Below are positions 27,200-35,911 of a DNA stretch of 64,000 nucleotides, in pieces; within the stretch, counting starts at the first letter, position 1, and every line of letters begins with the position of its first letter. The translations under genes and the position numbers were made by a program. Under the pieces are notes generated by a model. That model had not been told where the DNA came from and did not search any database. It saw nothing but the letters and a program-made list of their open reading frames with translations. The stretch covers positions 7,068,001-7,132,000 of the forward strand of contig NZ_CP108100.1 of NCBI RefSeq assembly GCF_036195045.1, given 5' to 3'. The DNA is from Streptomyces sp. NBC_00236 (GTDB lineage Bacteria; Actinomycetota; Actinomycetes; Streptomycetales; Streptomycetaceae).

Positions 27200-27355
27200 C
27201 TACTCGGCTGCATCGCCCAGGGCGGAGGGGGCCCGGACGTGTACGCCCTTTACTCCGCGATCAACGCCTCGGGCTTTCGTGAGCTCGCTGAGGTGAAGCC
27301 TCGTTCGATGCCGCCCGGGGCCAAAGCGCCCCTGCGGCCGAGGACATGAACCCTG
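27200..27355 (+). pseudogene. Decayed cold-shock protein gene
   Basis: One frame reads GCIAQGGGGPDVYALYSAIN then ASGFRELAEV, aligning with [20 protein letters not shown] and [10 protein letters not shown] of the intact csp 700 bp downstream. The next frame then supplies SFDAARGQSAPAAEDMNPA, aligning with [19 protein letters not shown]. One frameshift near 27,300 and loss of the N-terminal RNP1 region make it a pseudogene. Confidence 0.65.
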
Positions 27356-27915
27356 CCTGGCCGCCCGCGCTCGGGGCGTACGGCTGCCCCGGGCGGGTTC
27401 TGCTGTCCGATTGTTCACCCCACCATGTGCGCCGGCCTTCAGTCGGCGGTGGCCGGATCTTGGGCGGGATGCGAGCAAGGCTGCGCAGCAACAGTGCCCG
27501 CCTCTGATCTGTGTCGAGATCGGAGTGCTGGCTTATGGTGGCGCCGGCCGACAGGAAGAAGCCACCGGGAAGCGTGCTCTCCCAGCCGCGTACAGCGACC
27601 GCTCTCTTCATGGAACCGTGCGTTGGGGGTAGGGCAATATCTATGACCGTGAGATCAGGGTTTAACGTGCCATGCGGGGAGTGTTTGTACCGCAACTAAC
27701 AGAGCGAAGTTATTTACCGTGCCCGGGCCGTTACGGCATGCTACTGTCGATCTCAGTTGCAGTCGTGGTTCCCAAAACTTCAAGCGCCTTCGCCAGAATT
27801 TTCGGCCTCTGGCAGCGCTTTTATTGCCGGTCATTTTCCGGTCGGGGCATCATCGCGGCGACCCGGGTACCTGGCATCGGGGATCCCGGCGTACTGCCCC
27901 CGGAGGAGACATGAC
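27356..27915. promoter_or_regulatory. Upstream region and likely long leader of csp
   Basis: 560 bp without a supported gene. The stretch from about 27,640 is noticeably less GC-rich (for example CAGAGCGAAGTTATTTACC and CCCAAAACTTCAAGCGCC), as in long structured 5' leaders of cold-shock genes. No clear promoter boxes could be assigned. Short open frames here lack ribosome-binding sites. Confidence 0.4.
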
Positions 27916-28119
27916 GTGGCATCAGGCACTGTGAAGTGGTTCAACGCGGCCAAGGGTTTCGGCTTCATCGAGCAGGATGGTGGCGGCGCCGATGTGTTCG
28001 CCCACTTCTCGAACATTGCAGCCCAGGGCTTCCGTGAGCTGCTCGAAGGCCAGAAGGTCATCTTCGACATTGCGCCGGGCCAGAAGGGCCCGATGGCCGA
28101 GAACATCGTTCCGGCCTGA
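27916..28119 (+). CDS. Cold-shock protein, CspA family
   Basis: 67 residues, the exact family length. The single OB-fold begins [20 protein letters not shown] with RNP1 (KGFGFI) and RNP2 (DVFAHFS), the nucleic-acid-binding aromatics. It acts as an RNA chaperone. GTG 27916 is chosen over longer frames because homology starts there and GGAGGAG lies eight bases upstream. A decayed paralogue precedes it, a strong terminator follows, and a DEAD-box helicase gene lies downstream. Confidence 0.95.
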   Translation: MASGTVKWFNAAKGFGFIEQDGGGADVFAHFSNIAAQGFRELLEGQKVIFDIAPGQKGPMAENIVPA

Positions 28120-28135
28120 CGCTGTCGCGTACTTC

Positions 28136-28177
28136 GTAGCTGGGGCCCGCATCCCTCGGGGTGCGGGCCCCAGCTAC
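28136..28177 (+). terminator. Rho-independent-type terminator after csp
   Basis: GTAGCTGGGGCCCGCA pairs perfectly with TGCGGGCCCCAGCTAC, a 16-bp stem with a 10-base loop, 17 bp after the csp stop. It is very stable. Confidence 0.85.
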
Positions 28178-28438
28178 GGATAATTCCCGCAGTGGCCTCC
28201 CCTGAGCATCGCCCTATTCCTTCCCCAGGGGGCCGTGCTTCTTCGGAGCTGAAACCGGTCGACGTCCGGGATTTTACGTCCCGTGCGACTCGCTTATTTC
28301 ATCGCCTTCGTGTCGCACCTGATTCACTGCGCGCCAGATTCTTTCGCATTCCATTCGGTCCGTTTCTTGTGATTCCCTGCACTGTCTTTCCGTTGCGGGA
28401 ATTCCTTGGTGCGTGCCGTGTATCAAGGAAGGTTCTCG
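28178..28438 (+). promoter_or_regulatory. Leader region of the DEAD-box helicase gene
   Basis: About 260 bp, markedly poorer in GC than its surroundings, containing TTATTTCATCGCCTTCG- and TTCTTTCGCATTCCATTC-like stretches. No gene is supported. It probably holds the helicase promoter and a long 5' leader. Confidence 0.4.
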
Positions 28439-29953
28439 ATGAACCCCACACGTACGAACAGCCGTTCCTCCAGCCGCAACCGGGCCGACTCTCCCGCCTT
28501 CGGATCCGATGCCGGTCCGCGGCGGGGCGGCGCACGTCTCGGCTCGTCCGCCCCGAGCCGTTCAGGGGGTCCGAGCCGGTCGGGCGGACATGGTCGGCGG
28601 CCCGCGGCGGTGCAGGGAGAGTTCGCCCTGCCGAAGACGGTCACTCCTGCGCTGCCCGCGGTTGAGGCGTTCGCCGACCTCGACATGCCGGGGCAGCTGC
28701 TCGCCGCGCTGGCCGCGCAGGGCGTGAGCGTTCCGTTCCCGATTCAGGGTGCGACTCTGCCCAACACCCTGGCGGGCCGTGATGCCCTGGGGCGCGGGCG
28801 TACCGGCTCCGGCAAGACTCTCGCTTTCGGCCTGGCGCTGTTGGCCCGCACCGCCGGTCAGCGCGCCGAGCCCCGCCAGCCGCTGGCTCTGGTCCTTGTG
28901 CCGACGCGTGAGCTGGCCCAGCAGGTGACCGACGCGCTCACCCCCTATGCCCGCTCGGTGAGGCTGCGCCTGGCCACCGTTGTCGGCGGAATGTCGATCG
29001 GGAGGCAGGCCAACGCGCTGCGCGCCGGTGCCGAGGTCGTCGTTGCGACGCCGGGACGGCTCAAGGACCTCATCGACCGCGGTGACTGCCGGCTGAACCA
29101 GGTCGCGATCACTGTTCTGGACGAGGCCGATCAGATGGCCGACATGGGCTTCATGCCCCAGGTCACAGCGCTTTTGGACCAGGTCCGCCCCGAGGGCCAG
29201 CGCATGCTGTTCTCCGCGACCCTGGACCGCAACGTCGACCGCCTGGTCCGCCGTTACCTCACCGACCCGGTCGTCCACTCCGTCGACCCGTCCGCAGGCG
29301 CGGTCACGACGATGGAACATCACGTGCTGCACGTCCACGGCACCGACAAGCACCGCACGACGACGCAGATCGCGGCACGCGACGGCCGGGTCATCATGTT
29401 CCTGGACACCAAGCGGGCCGTGGACAAGCTCACCGACCACCTGCTCGCCAGCGGGGTGCGGGCCGCCGCACTGCATGGCGGGAAGGCCCAGTCGCAGCGC
29501 ACCCGGACTCTGACCCAGTTCAAGACCGGGCATGTCACCGTGCTCGTGGCCACGAACGTCGCGGCCCGCGGCATCCATGTCGACAACCTTGACCTGGTCG
29601 TCAACGTCGACCCGCCGACCGATCACAAGGACTACCTCCACCGTGGCGGCCGTACCGCACGGGCAGGGGAATCCGGCAGCGTCGTCACCCTGGTCACCCC
29701 CGACCAGCGCCGCGACATGACCCGCCTCATGACCGCCGCCGGCATCGTGCCGCAAACCACCCAGGTCCGCTCCGGCGAAGAAGCACTCAGCCGGATCACC
29801 GGCGCCCAGACCCCCTCCGGCATCCCCGTGACGATCACCGCGCCGGTGGCCGAGCGGCGTCAGCGCAGCGCGTCCTCACGCGGCCGGCGCAGCCCCGCCT
29901 CGGCCGCCCGGCGCGTGACCGTGCGGCAGTCCTCCTTCGACGCGGCGGCCTGA
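28439..29953 (+). CDS. DEAD-box ATP-dependent RNA helicase
   Basis: 504 residues from ATG 28439, which follows AAGGAAGG. The N-terminal ~75 residues are Ser/Arg/Gly-rich and disordered. The core has all motifs: the Q-motif-like PFPIQGATLP, motif I GRGRTGSGKT (Lys126), Ia PTRELAQQ, TPGR, DEAD (228-231), SAT in LFSATLD, then ARGIHVDNLD and HRGGRTARAG in domain 2. The C-terminal tail (SASSRGRRSPASAARRVTVR) is basic and likely binds RNA. It unwinds structured RNA, and with the adjacent csp suggests RNA remodelling at low temperature. A CBS-domain gene follows at 30000. Confidence 0.95.
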   Translation: MNPTRTNSRSSSRNRADSPAFGSDAGPRRGGARLGSSAPSRSGGPSRSGGHGRRPAAVQGEFALPKTVTPALPAVEAFADLDMPGQLLAALAAQGVSVPFPIQGATLPNTLAGRDALGRGRTGSGKTLAFGLALLARTAGQRAEPRQPLALVLVPTRELAQQVTDALTPYARSVRLRLATVVGGMSIGRQANALRAGAEVVVATPGRLKDLIDRGDCRLNQVAITVLDEADQMADMGFMPQVTALLDQVRPEGQRMLFSATLDRNVDRLVRRYLTDPVVHSVDPSAGAVTTMEHHVLHVHGTDKHRTTTQIAARDGRVIMFLDTKRAVDKLTDHLLASGVRAAALHGGKAQSQRTRTLTQFKTGHVTVLVATNVAARGIHVDNLDLVVNVDPPTDHKDYLHRGGRTARAGESGSVVTLVTPDQRRDMTRLMTAAGIVPQTTQVRSGEEALSRITGAQTPSGIPVTITAPVAERRQRSASSRGRRSPASAARRVTVRQSSFDAAA

Positions 29954-29999
29954 GAACTTCATGAGCCGGAAGCTGACCCACTTATGCAGGAGGCACCTT

Positions 30000-30404
30000 T
30001 TGACGCTGGTTCAGATGAAGCCCCGCTCGACGAATGCCACGGTCGTACACAGGACGGTGGCCGACGTCATGGACACCGCCGGACCGCAGGTCTGTGACGA
30101 CATGACCGTCGAGGTGGCCCTGTCCGTCATGGCCAGTGCCCGTACCGGGCATCTGCTTGTCTGCGACGACAGCGGCCTGTGCATCGGACTGGTCACCCAG
30201 GCTCAGCTCACACAGACCCGTGACGGCTCCGCATACTCGGACAGGGTCCAGCTGCGGGACATCCTCGGCGACCGAGGGCCGTTCACCTCGCCAGTGACCA
30301 CGATGGCCGAAGCCGGGCACATGATGCACTACAGCCAGGTTGATGCCCTGCCTGTGGTCGACGAACACGGCAGTGCCTTGGGTGTCCTCGCCCTTGCCCG
30401 CTGA
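30000..30404 (+). CDS. CBS-domain pair protein
   Basis: 134 residues. Two CBS motifs are visible: VADVMDTAGPQVCDDMTVEV…TGHLLVCDDSGLCIGLV and LRDILGDRGPFTSPVTTM…DALPVVDEHGSALGVL. Such pairs bind adenine nucleotides. TTG 30000 is preferred because AGGAGG lies exactly six bases upstream; the ATG at 29961 has no ribosome-binding site. It follows the helicase by 46 bp and is probably co-transcribed. Confidence 0.8.
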   Translation: MTLVQMKPRSTNATVVHRTVADVMDTAGPQVCDDMTVEVALSVMASARTGHLLVCDDSGLCIGLVTQAQLTQTRDGSAYSDRVQLRDILGDRGPFTSPVTTMAEAGHMMHYSQVDALPVVDEHGSALGVLALAR

Positions 30405-30460
30405 GCCGTCACCACTGCGGCAGAACCACTCCCACTTCGTTCCTCTCCCTGTGAGGCATC

Positions 30461-30772
30461 ATGCGCTGTGTCATCGCCCGCTTTCCGTTCGACCTCACCA
30501 GGACCGGCGTCCTGGAATCGATGAAGGGCATCAAGCCCGAGCAGGCTTCCGGCGAGTCAGTGATCATCGGCCGACGTACCTACCCCGTCAAACAGGTCGG
30601 TCAGGTCGTCACACGCCAGGACCGCCGCGACTTCAGCGCCGGCGAGGTCCTGAGGGCCATGACCCAGCTCGGCTTTACCTGCCGCGAACTTCCCCAGGCC
30701 GCCGCGCTCACGAGGGTTCGCACACCGTTGCAGCACGCTTCCGCGATGCTCGGCGCCCCTGCGGCAGCCTGA
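30461..30772 (+). CDS. Conserved small protein of the csp-helicase cluster
   Basis: 103 residues, beginning MRCVIARFPFDLTRTGVLES, with a GRRTYPVKQVGQVVTRQDRR core and a C-terminal TCRELPQAAALTRV segment. It has no membrane segment and no catalytic motif. The sequence composition and codon use look genuine, and its ATG lies 56 bp after the CBS gene with a strong terminator 35 bp after its stop, which supports an operon with the helicase. Family not recognised. Confidence 0.75.
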   Translation: MRCVIARFPFDLTRTGVLESMKGIKPEQASGESVIIGRRTYPVKQVGQVVTRQDRRDFSAGEVLRAMTQLGFTCRELPQAAALTRVRTPLQHASAMLGAPAAA

Positions 30773-30807
30773 CCGACGGGCAGGCGCGAGCCGCCGACAG
30801 AGCAGCG

Positions 30808-30845
30808 GTGAGGGTCCGACCGGGGTGCGCCGGTCGGACCCTCAC
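30808..30845 (+). terminator. Terminator closing the helicase operon
   Basis: GTGAGGGTCCGACCGG and CCGGTCGGACCCTCAC form a perfect 16-bp stem with a six-base loop, 35 bp after the stop of the small protein gene. Confidence 0.85.
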
Positions 30846-30877
30846 CCCGTACCGAGGCGCCCCGGCGCGGCAGTGTG

Positions 30878-31094
30878 TCAGTGCTCGGAGTAGCTGAAGT
30901 CGCCCATGGTCCAGGCGCTGACGTCCTCGATCGCCACCCGGTACATCCCGCCTGTCTCCGGGATCCCCACGGTGCCCTGGAGAATCCGAGCCACATGGAA
31001 ATGCAGATGGGTGGGCGGTCTCTCCACGCGGGCCGCAGTGGTGAACATGGCGGAAAAGTCGCTCAGGCTGGCCGAGTCGGCCAGGACCTCCGAT
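30878..31094 (-). pseudogene. C-terminal fragment of an unidentified gene
   Basis: A minus-strand frame ending at TGA 30878-30880 reads SDFSAMFTTAARVERPPTHL, HFHVARILQGTVGIPETGG and YRVAIEDVSAWTMGDFSYSE. The composition and alternating beta pattern look like real protein, but no start codon with a ribosome-binding site is found and the upstream part is replaced by the next fragment. Family not identified. Confidence 0.4.
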
Positions 31095-31530
31095 ACCCGC
31101 CGCTCTCGACGCCGAGCTGCACGCCGCCCTGGCCGCTTCGACGCTGCGGCCGCTCCGTGGCGTGAGGCCCTCGAGGACCTGGACGAAGACGTCCTCGCCG
31201 AGGCCGGCGCCGAAGCGCGGGCCTTCGGCGGCCGCCGTGGACGAGCTGGTGCGTGGTCTGCTCGGGCAGTTGGCCGACTGGCAGCAGCCGATCGGCGAGC
31301 TGGGCCGCGCGCTCACCACGGCAAATGAAGGCCGACCGCTACCCGGCTGGTCCACCGACGCCGGCCGCACCGAGGACATCGGGTGGCGCCTGGCCCGCAC
31401 CACGCTGCTCGAGGCCGTCGCACGCCACCACCAGGCTCACCTGCTCGCCGTCATCGTCGAGCTCGGCGGTGAGCTGGAGCTCCCAGCTACCCGTAACGGG
31501 CGCTTCAGGGGCGCGTTCATCCCAGAAGGT
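31085..31530 (+). pseudogene. Frameshifted remnant of an unidentified gene
   Basis: Pieces in different frames read as one helical protein: FDAAAAPWREALEDLDEDVL, then AAAVDELVRGLLGQLADWQQ, PIGELGRALTTANEG and RTTLLEAVARHHQAHLLAVI. At least one frameshift near 31,235 is needed. The family is not recognised and the 3' end is unclear. Confidence 0.35.
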
Positions 31531-31537
31531 TGCGCGG

Positions 31538-31927
31538 TCAGCGCCGGCCGCCGCCCATGCGGCGGTCGTCGGCCAGTGCGGTCAGCGGGCCGAACTCGCG
31601 GGCAAGCTGGTTCCACGTCAGAACCTCGCCACAGCGGGCCGGGAACTCCTTCGGGTTGAACTCGGGCATGGTCCAGGTGCCAGTGCCCCGGTCCCGCAGC
31701 CACAGGTCCCCGTCACCGTCGACCACCGTCGGCGGGACCGGTACGGGCTCGGCCTGATCGGTGGGCTCCCAGGTGACCCGGCCCGGGTGGGAAACCCGGC
31801 GCAGCTCGGTGGTGGCCAGCCGCGCGGCCAAGTCACGGGTGGACTCTTCGGCGTCCTTGACCGACGCGAGTCGAAATGCGTCGTCAAGTACGGGCAGGGC
31901 TGGATTCTTGCTGCGCTTTGAACTCAT
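31538..31927 (-). CDS. Hypothetical small protein
   Basis: 129 residues from ATG 31927, with GGAGG ten bases upstream. It begins MSSKRSKNPALPVLDDAFRL, has a middle acidic region (PTVVDGDGDLWLRDRGTGTW) and ends in LTWNQLAREFGPLTALADD. It is soluble with no recognised domain. The gene at 32060-32323 lies upstream on the same strand with a 132-bp gap. Confidence 0.55.
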   Translation of the reverse strand: MSSKRSKNPALPVLDDAFRLASVKDAEESTRDLAARLATTELRRVSHPGRVTWEPTDQAEPVPVPPTVVDGDGDLWLRDRGTGTWTMPEFNPKEFPARCGEVLTWNQLAREFGPLTALADDRRMGGGRR

Positions 31928-32059
31928 ACGCTGACTACCTCCGGTGGGGGGCGTCACATCCGTTATGGCACCCCGTAGAGCAACACGGTATCCGAGGCGG
32001 GAGCCGGGCCGGCTACGACCACTGTCCAGGTGGAGGCGCTGGCACACCGGGCGGTGGGG

Positions 32060-32323
32060 CTAGGCGGTGAGCTGGTCCTGGACGTGGCGCAACCCGTGGT
32101 GGTAGCGCTCAGATATGGCGGTCCGAGTCTGAGAAGGTGAGGCCGCCGGGGCGAGCGGACGTCGGGCCGGGGCGGGTGCGGGCTCGGGCTCGCCGGGCGG
32201 CTGGCGGAAGTCGGCGCCCTGGTCGACCGGCGTCAGCCGGCGCCCACCCGCCTGGGCGGGTACGGGAGCGTCGGAAGCGGGCTCGGAGAAGGCGGGCGGC
32301 GAGAGCGGTCGACGGCCGGTCAT
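32060..32323 (-). CDS. Hypothetical Pro-rich small protein
   Basis: 87 residues, rich in Pro and Ala (EPEPAPAPARRPLAPAAS), with a C-terminal SERYHHGLRHVQDQL helix. AGGGA lies a few bases before the ATG. Low-complexity sequence makes coding uncertain, though the C-terminal segment looks genuine. Confidence 0.45.
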   Translation of the reverse strand: MTGRRPLSPPAFSEPASDAPVPAQAGGRRLTPVDQGADFRQPPGEPEPAPAPARRPLAPAASPSQTRTAISERYHHGLRHVQDQLTA

Positions 32324-32344
32324 GATCCCTAGTCTCCCTGCTCC

Positions 32345-32411
32345 GGCCCTGCGGGTAGGGCCAGGCCGCTATCAGCGGTGATAGTGCTCTGGCCCTGGCC
32401 AGCAGGGCCAG
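32345..32411. repeat. Three consecutive small hairpins
   Basis: Within 67 bp there are three inverted repeats: GGCCCT-N6-AGGGCC (32345-32362), CTATCA-GCGG-TGATAG (32369-32384) and CTGGCCCT-N7-AGGGCCAG (32389-32411). They lie between the divergent genes at 32060-32323 and 32611-33138 and just before an orphan IS end. Confidence 0.55.
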
Positions 32412-32482
32412 GCTGGTTGTTTCAGCTCACCAGAACAGAGCGGTTAAGACCGACCGGCAATAGGCACTCGGGAGGCGGCGGA

Positions 32483-32582
32483 GGCATCAGAACGGCCACG
32501 GGTCCACGTGATCTTGGAGTTCACTACGCTCAGTAATCACAAAGGACGGCCTGGCTGCGCTGCCACTTTACCCACTTGAACC
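32483..32582 (+). repeat. Orphan left end of an IS5-type element
   Basis: This ~100 bp matches the left end of the IS5-like element at 33183-33283 (shared CCACGTGATC, GGAGTT, CTACGCTCAGT and ATCAC-AAGGAC blocks). It even continues into the first transposase codons (CTGCC…TTGAACC). No transposase body follows; the DinB-like gene begins 28 bp later. Confidence 0.65.
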
Positions 32583-32610
32583 CTCCCGGGCGGCGGTGCA
32601 GGGTGGTTCC

Positions 32611-33138
32611 ATGACATGGACAGCGCCATGGGCCGAGCGTACCCAGCACCTAGGCGGCCTGGGCACCGTAACTGAGCGTCAGATGTTGGAGGGTTGGCTG
32701 AACTGGCACCGGGAGACGTTGCAGGCCAAGTGCGCCGGGCTTGAGCCGGCCCAATTGGCGCGGGCGACCGTAGAGCCGTCGGACCTTACCCTGCTGGGCT
32801 TGGTCCGGCACATGGCGGAAATAGAGCGATGGTGGTTCCGGCGAAGCTTCGCCGGTGAGGTTATCGGAGACGTTTTCACCGGCCCGGCAGATGGCAATGA
32901 GGGACTCGACGGAGTTCACGCAGCCGATGCGGAGAGAGACTTCGTATTCTTCCAGGCCGAGGTCCGAGCGTGCGACGCGGCGGCGGCCGGACACGACCTC
33001 GACGAGACCTTCACGTCCTCTTACGGAGTTCCCCTCAGCCTGCGCTGGGTCTACATGTTGATGATCCAGGAGTACGCCCGCCACAACGGCCACGCCGACT
33101 TCCTGCGAGAGCGGACCGACGGGGCAACGGGTGACTGA
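32611..33138 (+). CDS. DinB/DUF664-like four-helix protein
   Basis: 175 residues. Members of this metal-binding four-helix superfamily include thiol-dependent transferases and stress proteins of unknown substrate. Key features are TLLGLVRHMAEIERWWFRRS around residue 60 and YMLMIQEYARHNGHADFLRE near the C-terminus, giving the conserved His ligands. ATG 32611 follows only a weak GGGTGG. It lies between two copies of the same IS left end, so it may have been carried or trapped by IS events. Confidence 0.85.
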   Translation: MTWTAPWAERTQHLGGLGTVTERQMLEGWLNWHRETLQAKCAGLEPAQLARATVEPSDLTLLGLVRHMAEIERWWFRRSFAGEVIGDVFTGPADGNEGLDGVHAADAERDFVFFQAEVRACDAAAAGHDLDETFTSSYGVPLSLRWVYMLMIQEYARHNGHADFLRERTDGATGD

Positions 33139-33182
33139 GCTTCTTTCTCAGACGTCCAGCAGCGGGCGCCCGGGAGATGGAT

Positions 33183-33283
33183 GAGCACCAGAACGGGCAC
33201 GGGCCCACGTGATCATGGAGTTCTCTACGCTCAGTGATCACGAAGGACAGCCGTGCCCGCACTGCCATCTTGCCTGCTCGAAC
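33183..33283 (+). repeat. Left end of the IS5-like element
   Basis: Second copy of the IS end also seen at 32483-32582. It runs directly into the transposase start at GTG 33253. The matching right terminal repeat was not identified with certainty. Confidence 0.6.
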
Positions 33284-33908
33284 CGCTCTGGAACCAGTTC
33301 GTGGCGCTCCTGCCCGCTCGGGAGGAGTTCGCCGAGCGTACGACCGGATGATCGGCCTGGAACTGTCCGAAATATCCGTGGACGGTTGCATCACCAAGGC
33401 CCCATGTGGCGGCCAAAGTGCGGGCCGGTCCCCGGTGGACCGCGGGAAGCAGGGCCTGAAACGCTCGGTCGCCACTGACGCCCGCGGCGTCCCGCTCGGC
33501 CTGGTCGCGGCGGGAGCCAACCGCCACGACTCGCCCCTGCTCGGACCGACTCTCCACGCAGCCATGGACCAGGTCGGGCCGCTGCCGGACGACGTGAACG
33601 TCAACCTCGACCGGGGCTACGACAGCAACACGTCCCGCGCTCTGCTTCGGGAGTTGGGCTTCACCAGTGAGATCGCCCGCAAGGGCGTGCCCGCCCCGAT
33701 CCAGGCCGGCAAGCGGTGGGTCGTAGAACGAACGCACTCGTGGATGAACAGCTACGGCAAGCTACGACGCTGCACCGAGAAGAACAGCACTGTCGTCGAG
33801 TTCTACCTCCACCTGGCGGCAGCACTCGTCACTTTCCGCATGCTGGTCCGCCACGCCACCATTCACTACCGTTGGGATCAGCGTCCCACCACACGCCGGC
33901 TCAAGTGA
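33253..33908 (+). pseudogene. IS5-family transposase with internal deletion
   Basis: The intact N-terminus is PALPSCLLEPLWNQFVALLP from GTG 33253. About 55 residues normally following (the helix-turn-helix region before AYDRMIGLEL) are missing, and the frame changes at about 33,335. The remaining catalytic domain is nearly full: EISVDGCITKAPCGGQSAGR (first Asp), NVNLDRGYDSNTSR (second Asp) and RWVVERTHSWMNSYGKLRR (Glu). The DDE residues are intact, but loss of the DNA-binding part and the frame break should inactivate it. Confidence 0.8.
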
Positions 33909-34423
33909 TCCATTTGCCGGTCGGTCTAAGCCACTGCTACCGCCGGTGAACCGGCCCGGACGGCCGAGGCAGGGCGGCACACTGCGCGGGTGACCACGAC
34001 CCCCGCCTGAACCGGGTTCAGAGACCTCCACGCTCAGACCCCGACGCCAGCGCGTGCGCCCTCCCGACTTGGCCCCGGCCGCCCACTCGGTTCAAGAAAC
34101 AGCCGTTCGGCAACCCGTCATGACGTGGGACGGGTCCTCGCAACCGGTGAGGCGTACACCAGACCCGCCCATCACAAGAAGGGCACCAAGCCCCGCCGAC
34201 TGGATAAATGACAGGCTGAGGTCTTGTCACTGAAGGCGCGGGGTGCCTGCGGGCGGCGAACAAGATGTCCCTATATGCGGCCATGTGATTCCCCACTCTC
34301 AGCCCCTCTCTGAGATTCCAGTCCGGCAGCAGGTCCGAGGGGGCGCAAGCCGGAGTACATCCGCGTCGAGTCGGTCCCTGGGCTGGGCATGGACTGTCCT
34401 GGGTTGAGGCTGGCTGGGCAACT
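33909..34423. other. Intergenic region without a supported gene
   Basis: 515 bp between the IS and the convergent SpoIIE phosphatase gene. A small CCGGTGAACCGGC hairpin occurs at about 33,941. Short open frames on both strands lack ribosome-binding sites and family resemblance. Confidence 0.5.
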
Positions 34424-35713
34424 TCAACTTCGGGGGTCCGCGGGCCCTGGGGGTGCGGTGTGCTGTCCCACCGTGGGGGAGGCTTCGGCGAGGTCGGCGC
34501 CGTGGTCGGCGTCGCGGCGGGTGGAATCGGTGCCGTACCAGTCCAGGCACATCACAGTGGCGTCGTCCTGTAGGAGCCCGTCATGGGCATGGACGACGTG
34601 CTCGATCAGGACACGGGCGGCCTCCCGGGGGTGCAGATCCTGGGTGTTCTCGATGAGGGCAGGCAGATCGAGGTCCGCGGCTCTGCGCTCCTGCATCCCG
34701 TCGGTGAGCATGATCAGACGGTCCCCTGCCCGCAGGTCCAGGTGCTGGACCGTGTAGGTGTGGGGTGCCAGGAAGCCGAAGGGCATGTCGATGGTCGGTG
34801 CGATCTCCTCGACTTTGCCGCCGCGCAGGCGCAGGGGCCAGGGGTGGCCGGCGTTGATGAACTCGGTTCGTCCGTCGTGCAGGCTGATACGCAGCAGTTG
34901 CCCGGTGACGTAGCGGCCGCCGCTGTGCTTGGCCACGGCCCGGTCGGCGGTCTGTGCTTGTTCGGCGAGGTCGGCTCCCTGCCTGCGGGCGCGTCGCAGT
35001 GCGCCGACGAGGAGGGTGGCCAAGAGGGCGGCGTCCACGTCGTGCCCCATGGCATCGGTGACAGACAGTTGGACGTGGTCGCGGTCTATGACGTAGTCGA
35101 AGGTGTCGCCGCCGACGAACTCGGCCGGTTCCAAGGCGCCGGCGACTGCGAACTGGGCGGCTTCGCAGGCCAGCGACGTGGGCAGCAGCCGGTGCTGGAT
35201 CTCGGCGGCCAGGCTCAGGGGGGAGGTGCGCCGGCCCCACTGGTACAGGTCGGTGAAGGGCCGGTTCGCGATGATGATGTAGGACAAGGCGTGGGCGCTC
35301 CGGCTGATCTTCAGCAGGGTGGCCGGGCCAGGGGGGTGGGGGACATGGAGCTCCAGCAGCCCGAGCGCATCCCCGCGATTGGTGACCGGTGCGATCACCC
35401 GCGTCAAGCCACCGCCCCCTACGGCCTCCACATGCGGCCGTTGTGTCCGTATCACCTCGTCGTAGACGGTGCCGGAGACGGGGATCGGATCTGCGGGACG
35501 CTCCACGTCGAGGTCGTGCGCGGTGCCCAGGCGGACGACGGAGGCGCCGGTGAAGTCGGTGATCAGGAACGACACGGAACGGGCCCCGAGCTGTCTTCGC
35601 AACGTTGCGGCTATGACGTCGACGGACTCCACCGGCGGTGCCGCCTCAGCTGCGGCCAGGGCCTCACCCAGTCCGTCCGTTCCGGTGTCTCGCACCGTTC
35701 CGATGTCTCGCAT
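34424..35713 (-). CDS. GAF-like plus SpoIIE/PP2C serine phosphatase
   Basis: 429 residues from ATG 35713, with GGAAAGG six bases upstream. The N-terminal ~180 residues are a GAF-like sensor (ARSVSFLITDFTGASVVRLG; GLLELHVPHPPGPATL). The SpoIIE-type PP2C domain follows from about residue 195: AEIQHRLLPTSL, FVGGDTFDYVIDRDHVQLSV, DAMGHDVDAALLATLLVGAL, FINAGHPWPLRLRGG and DRLIMLTDGMQERR. The metal-binding Asp residues are present. Such enzymes dephosphorylate anti-sigma antagonists in partner-switching modules, so the RsbW-like kinase at 25269-25658 is a possible though distant partner. The frame stays open upstream of the start without homology. Confidence 0.9.
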   Translation of the reverse strand: MRDIGTVRDTGTDGLGEALAAAEAAPPVESVDVIAATLRRQLGARSVSFLITDFTGASVVRLGTAHDLDVERPADPIPVSGTVYDEVIRTQRPHVEAVGGGGLTRVIAPVTNRGDALGLLELHVPHPPGPATLLKISRSAHALSYIIIANRPFTDLYQWGRRTSPLSLAAEIQHRLLPTSLACEAAQFAVAGALEPAEFVGGDTFDYVIDRDHVQLSVTDAMGHDVDAALLATLLVGALRRARRQGADLAEQAQTADRAVAKHSGGRYVTGQLLRISLHDGRTEFINAGHPWPLRLRGGKVEEIAPTIDMPFGFLAPHTYTVQHLDLRAGDRLIMLTDGMQERRAADLDLPALIENTQDLHPREAARVLIEHVVHAHDGLLQDDATVMCLDWYGTDSTRRDADHGADLAEASPTVGQHTAPPGPADPRS

Positions 35714-35911
35714 GGGGAGCCTTTCCCGCTCTCGTGCTCGCCCCAGTACGTACCCGGTGACACGACTTCTCTGGCGAGCACGAGAAGGCAAGCTACCCCA
35801 CTGCGGGCACGTAATGAGGCCCGGATCGTCACAAACGTCCATGCGGCAGCCTTTCACCAGTAGCAAAGATCGAAAGCGCATGACCGTCTGAGGCGGATTC
35901 CAGAGGGCCAT

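Noticed and set aside
27261..27695. Minus-strand 144-codon frame over the csp pseudogene and leader
   Set aside because: Overlaps recognisable csp remnants on the other strand and has no start signal or family resemblance.
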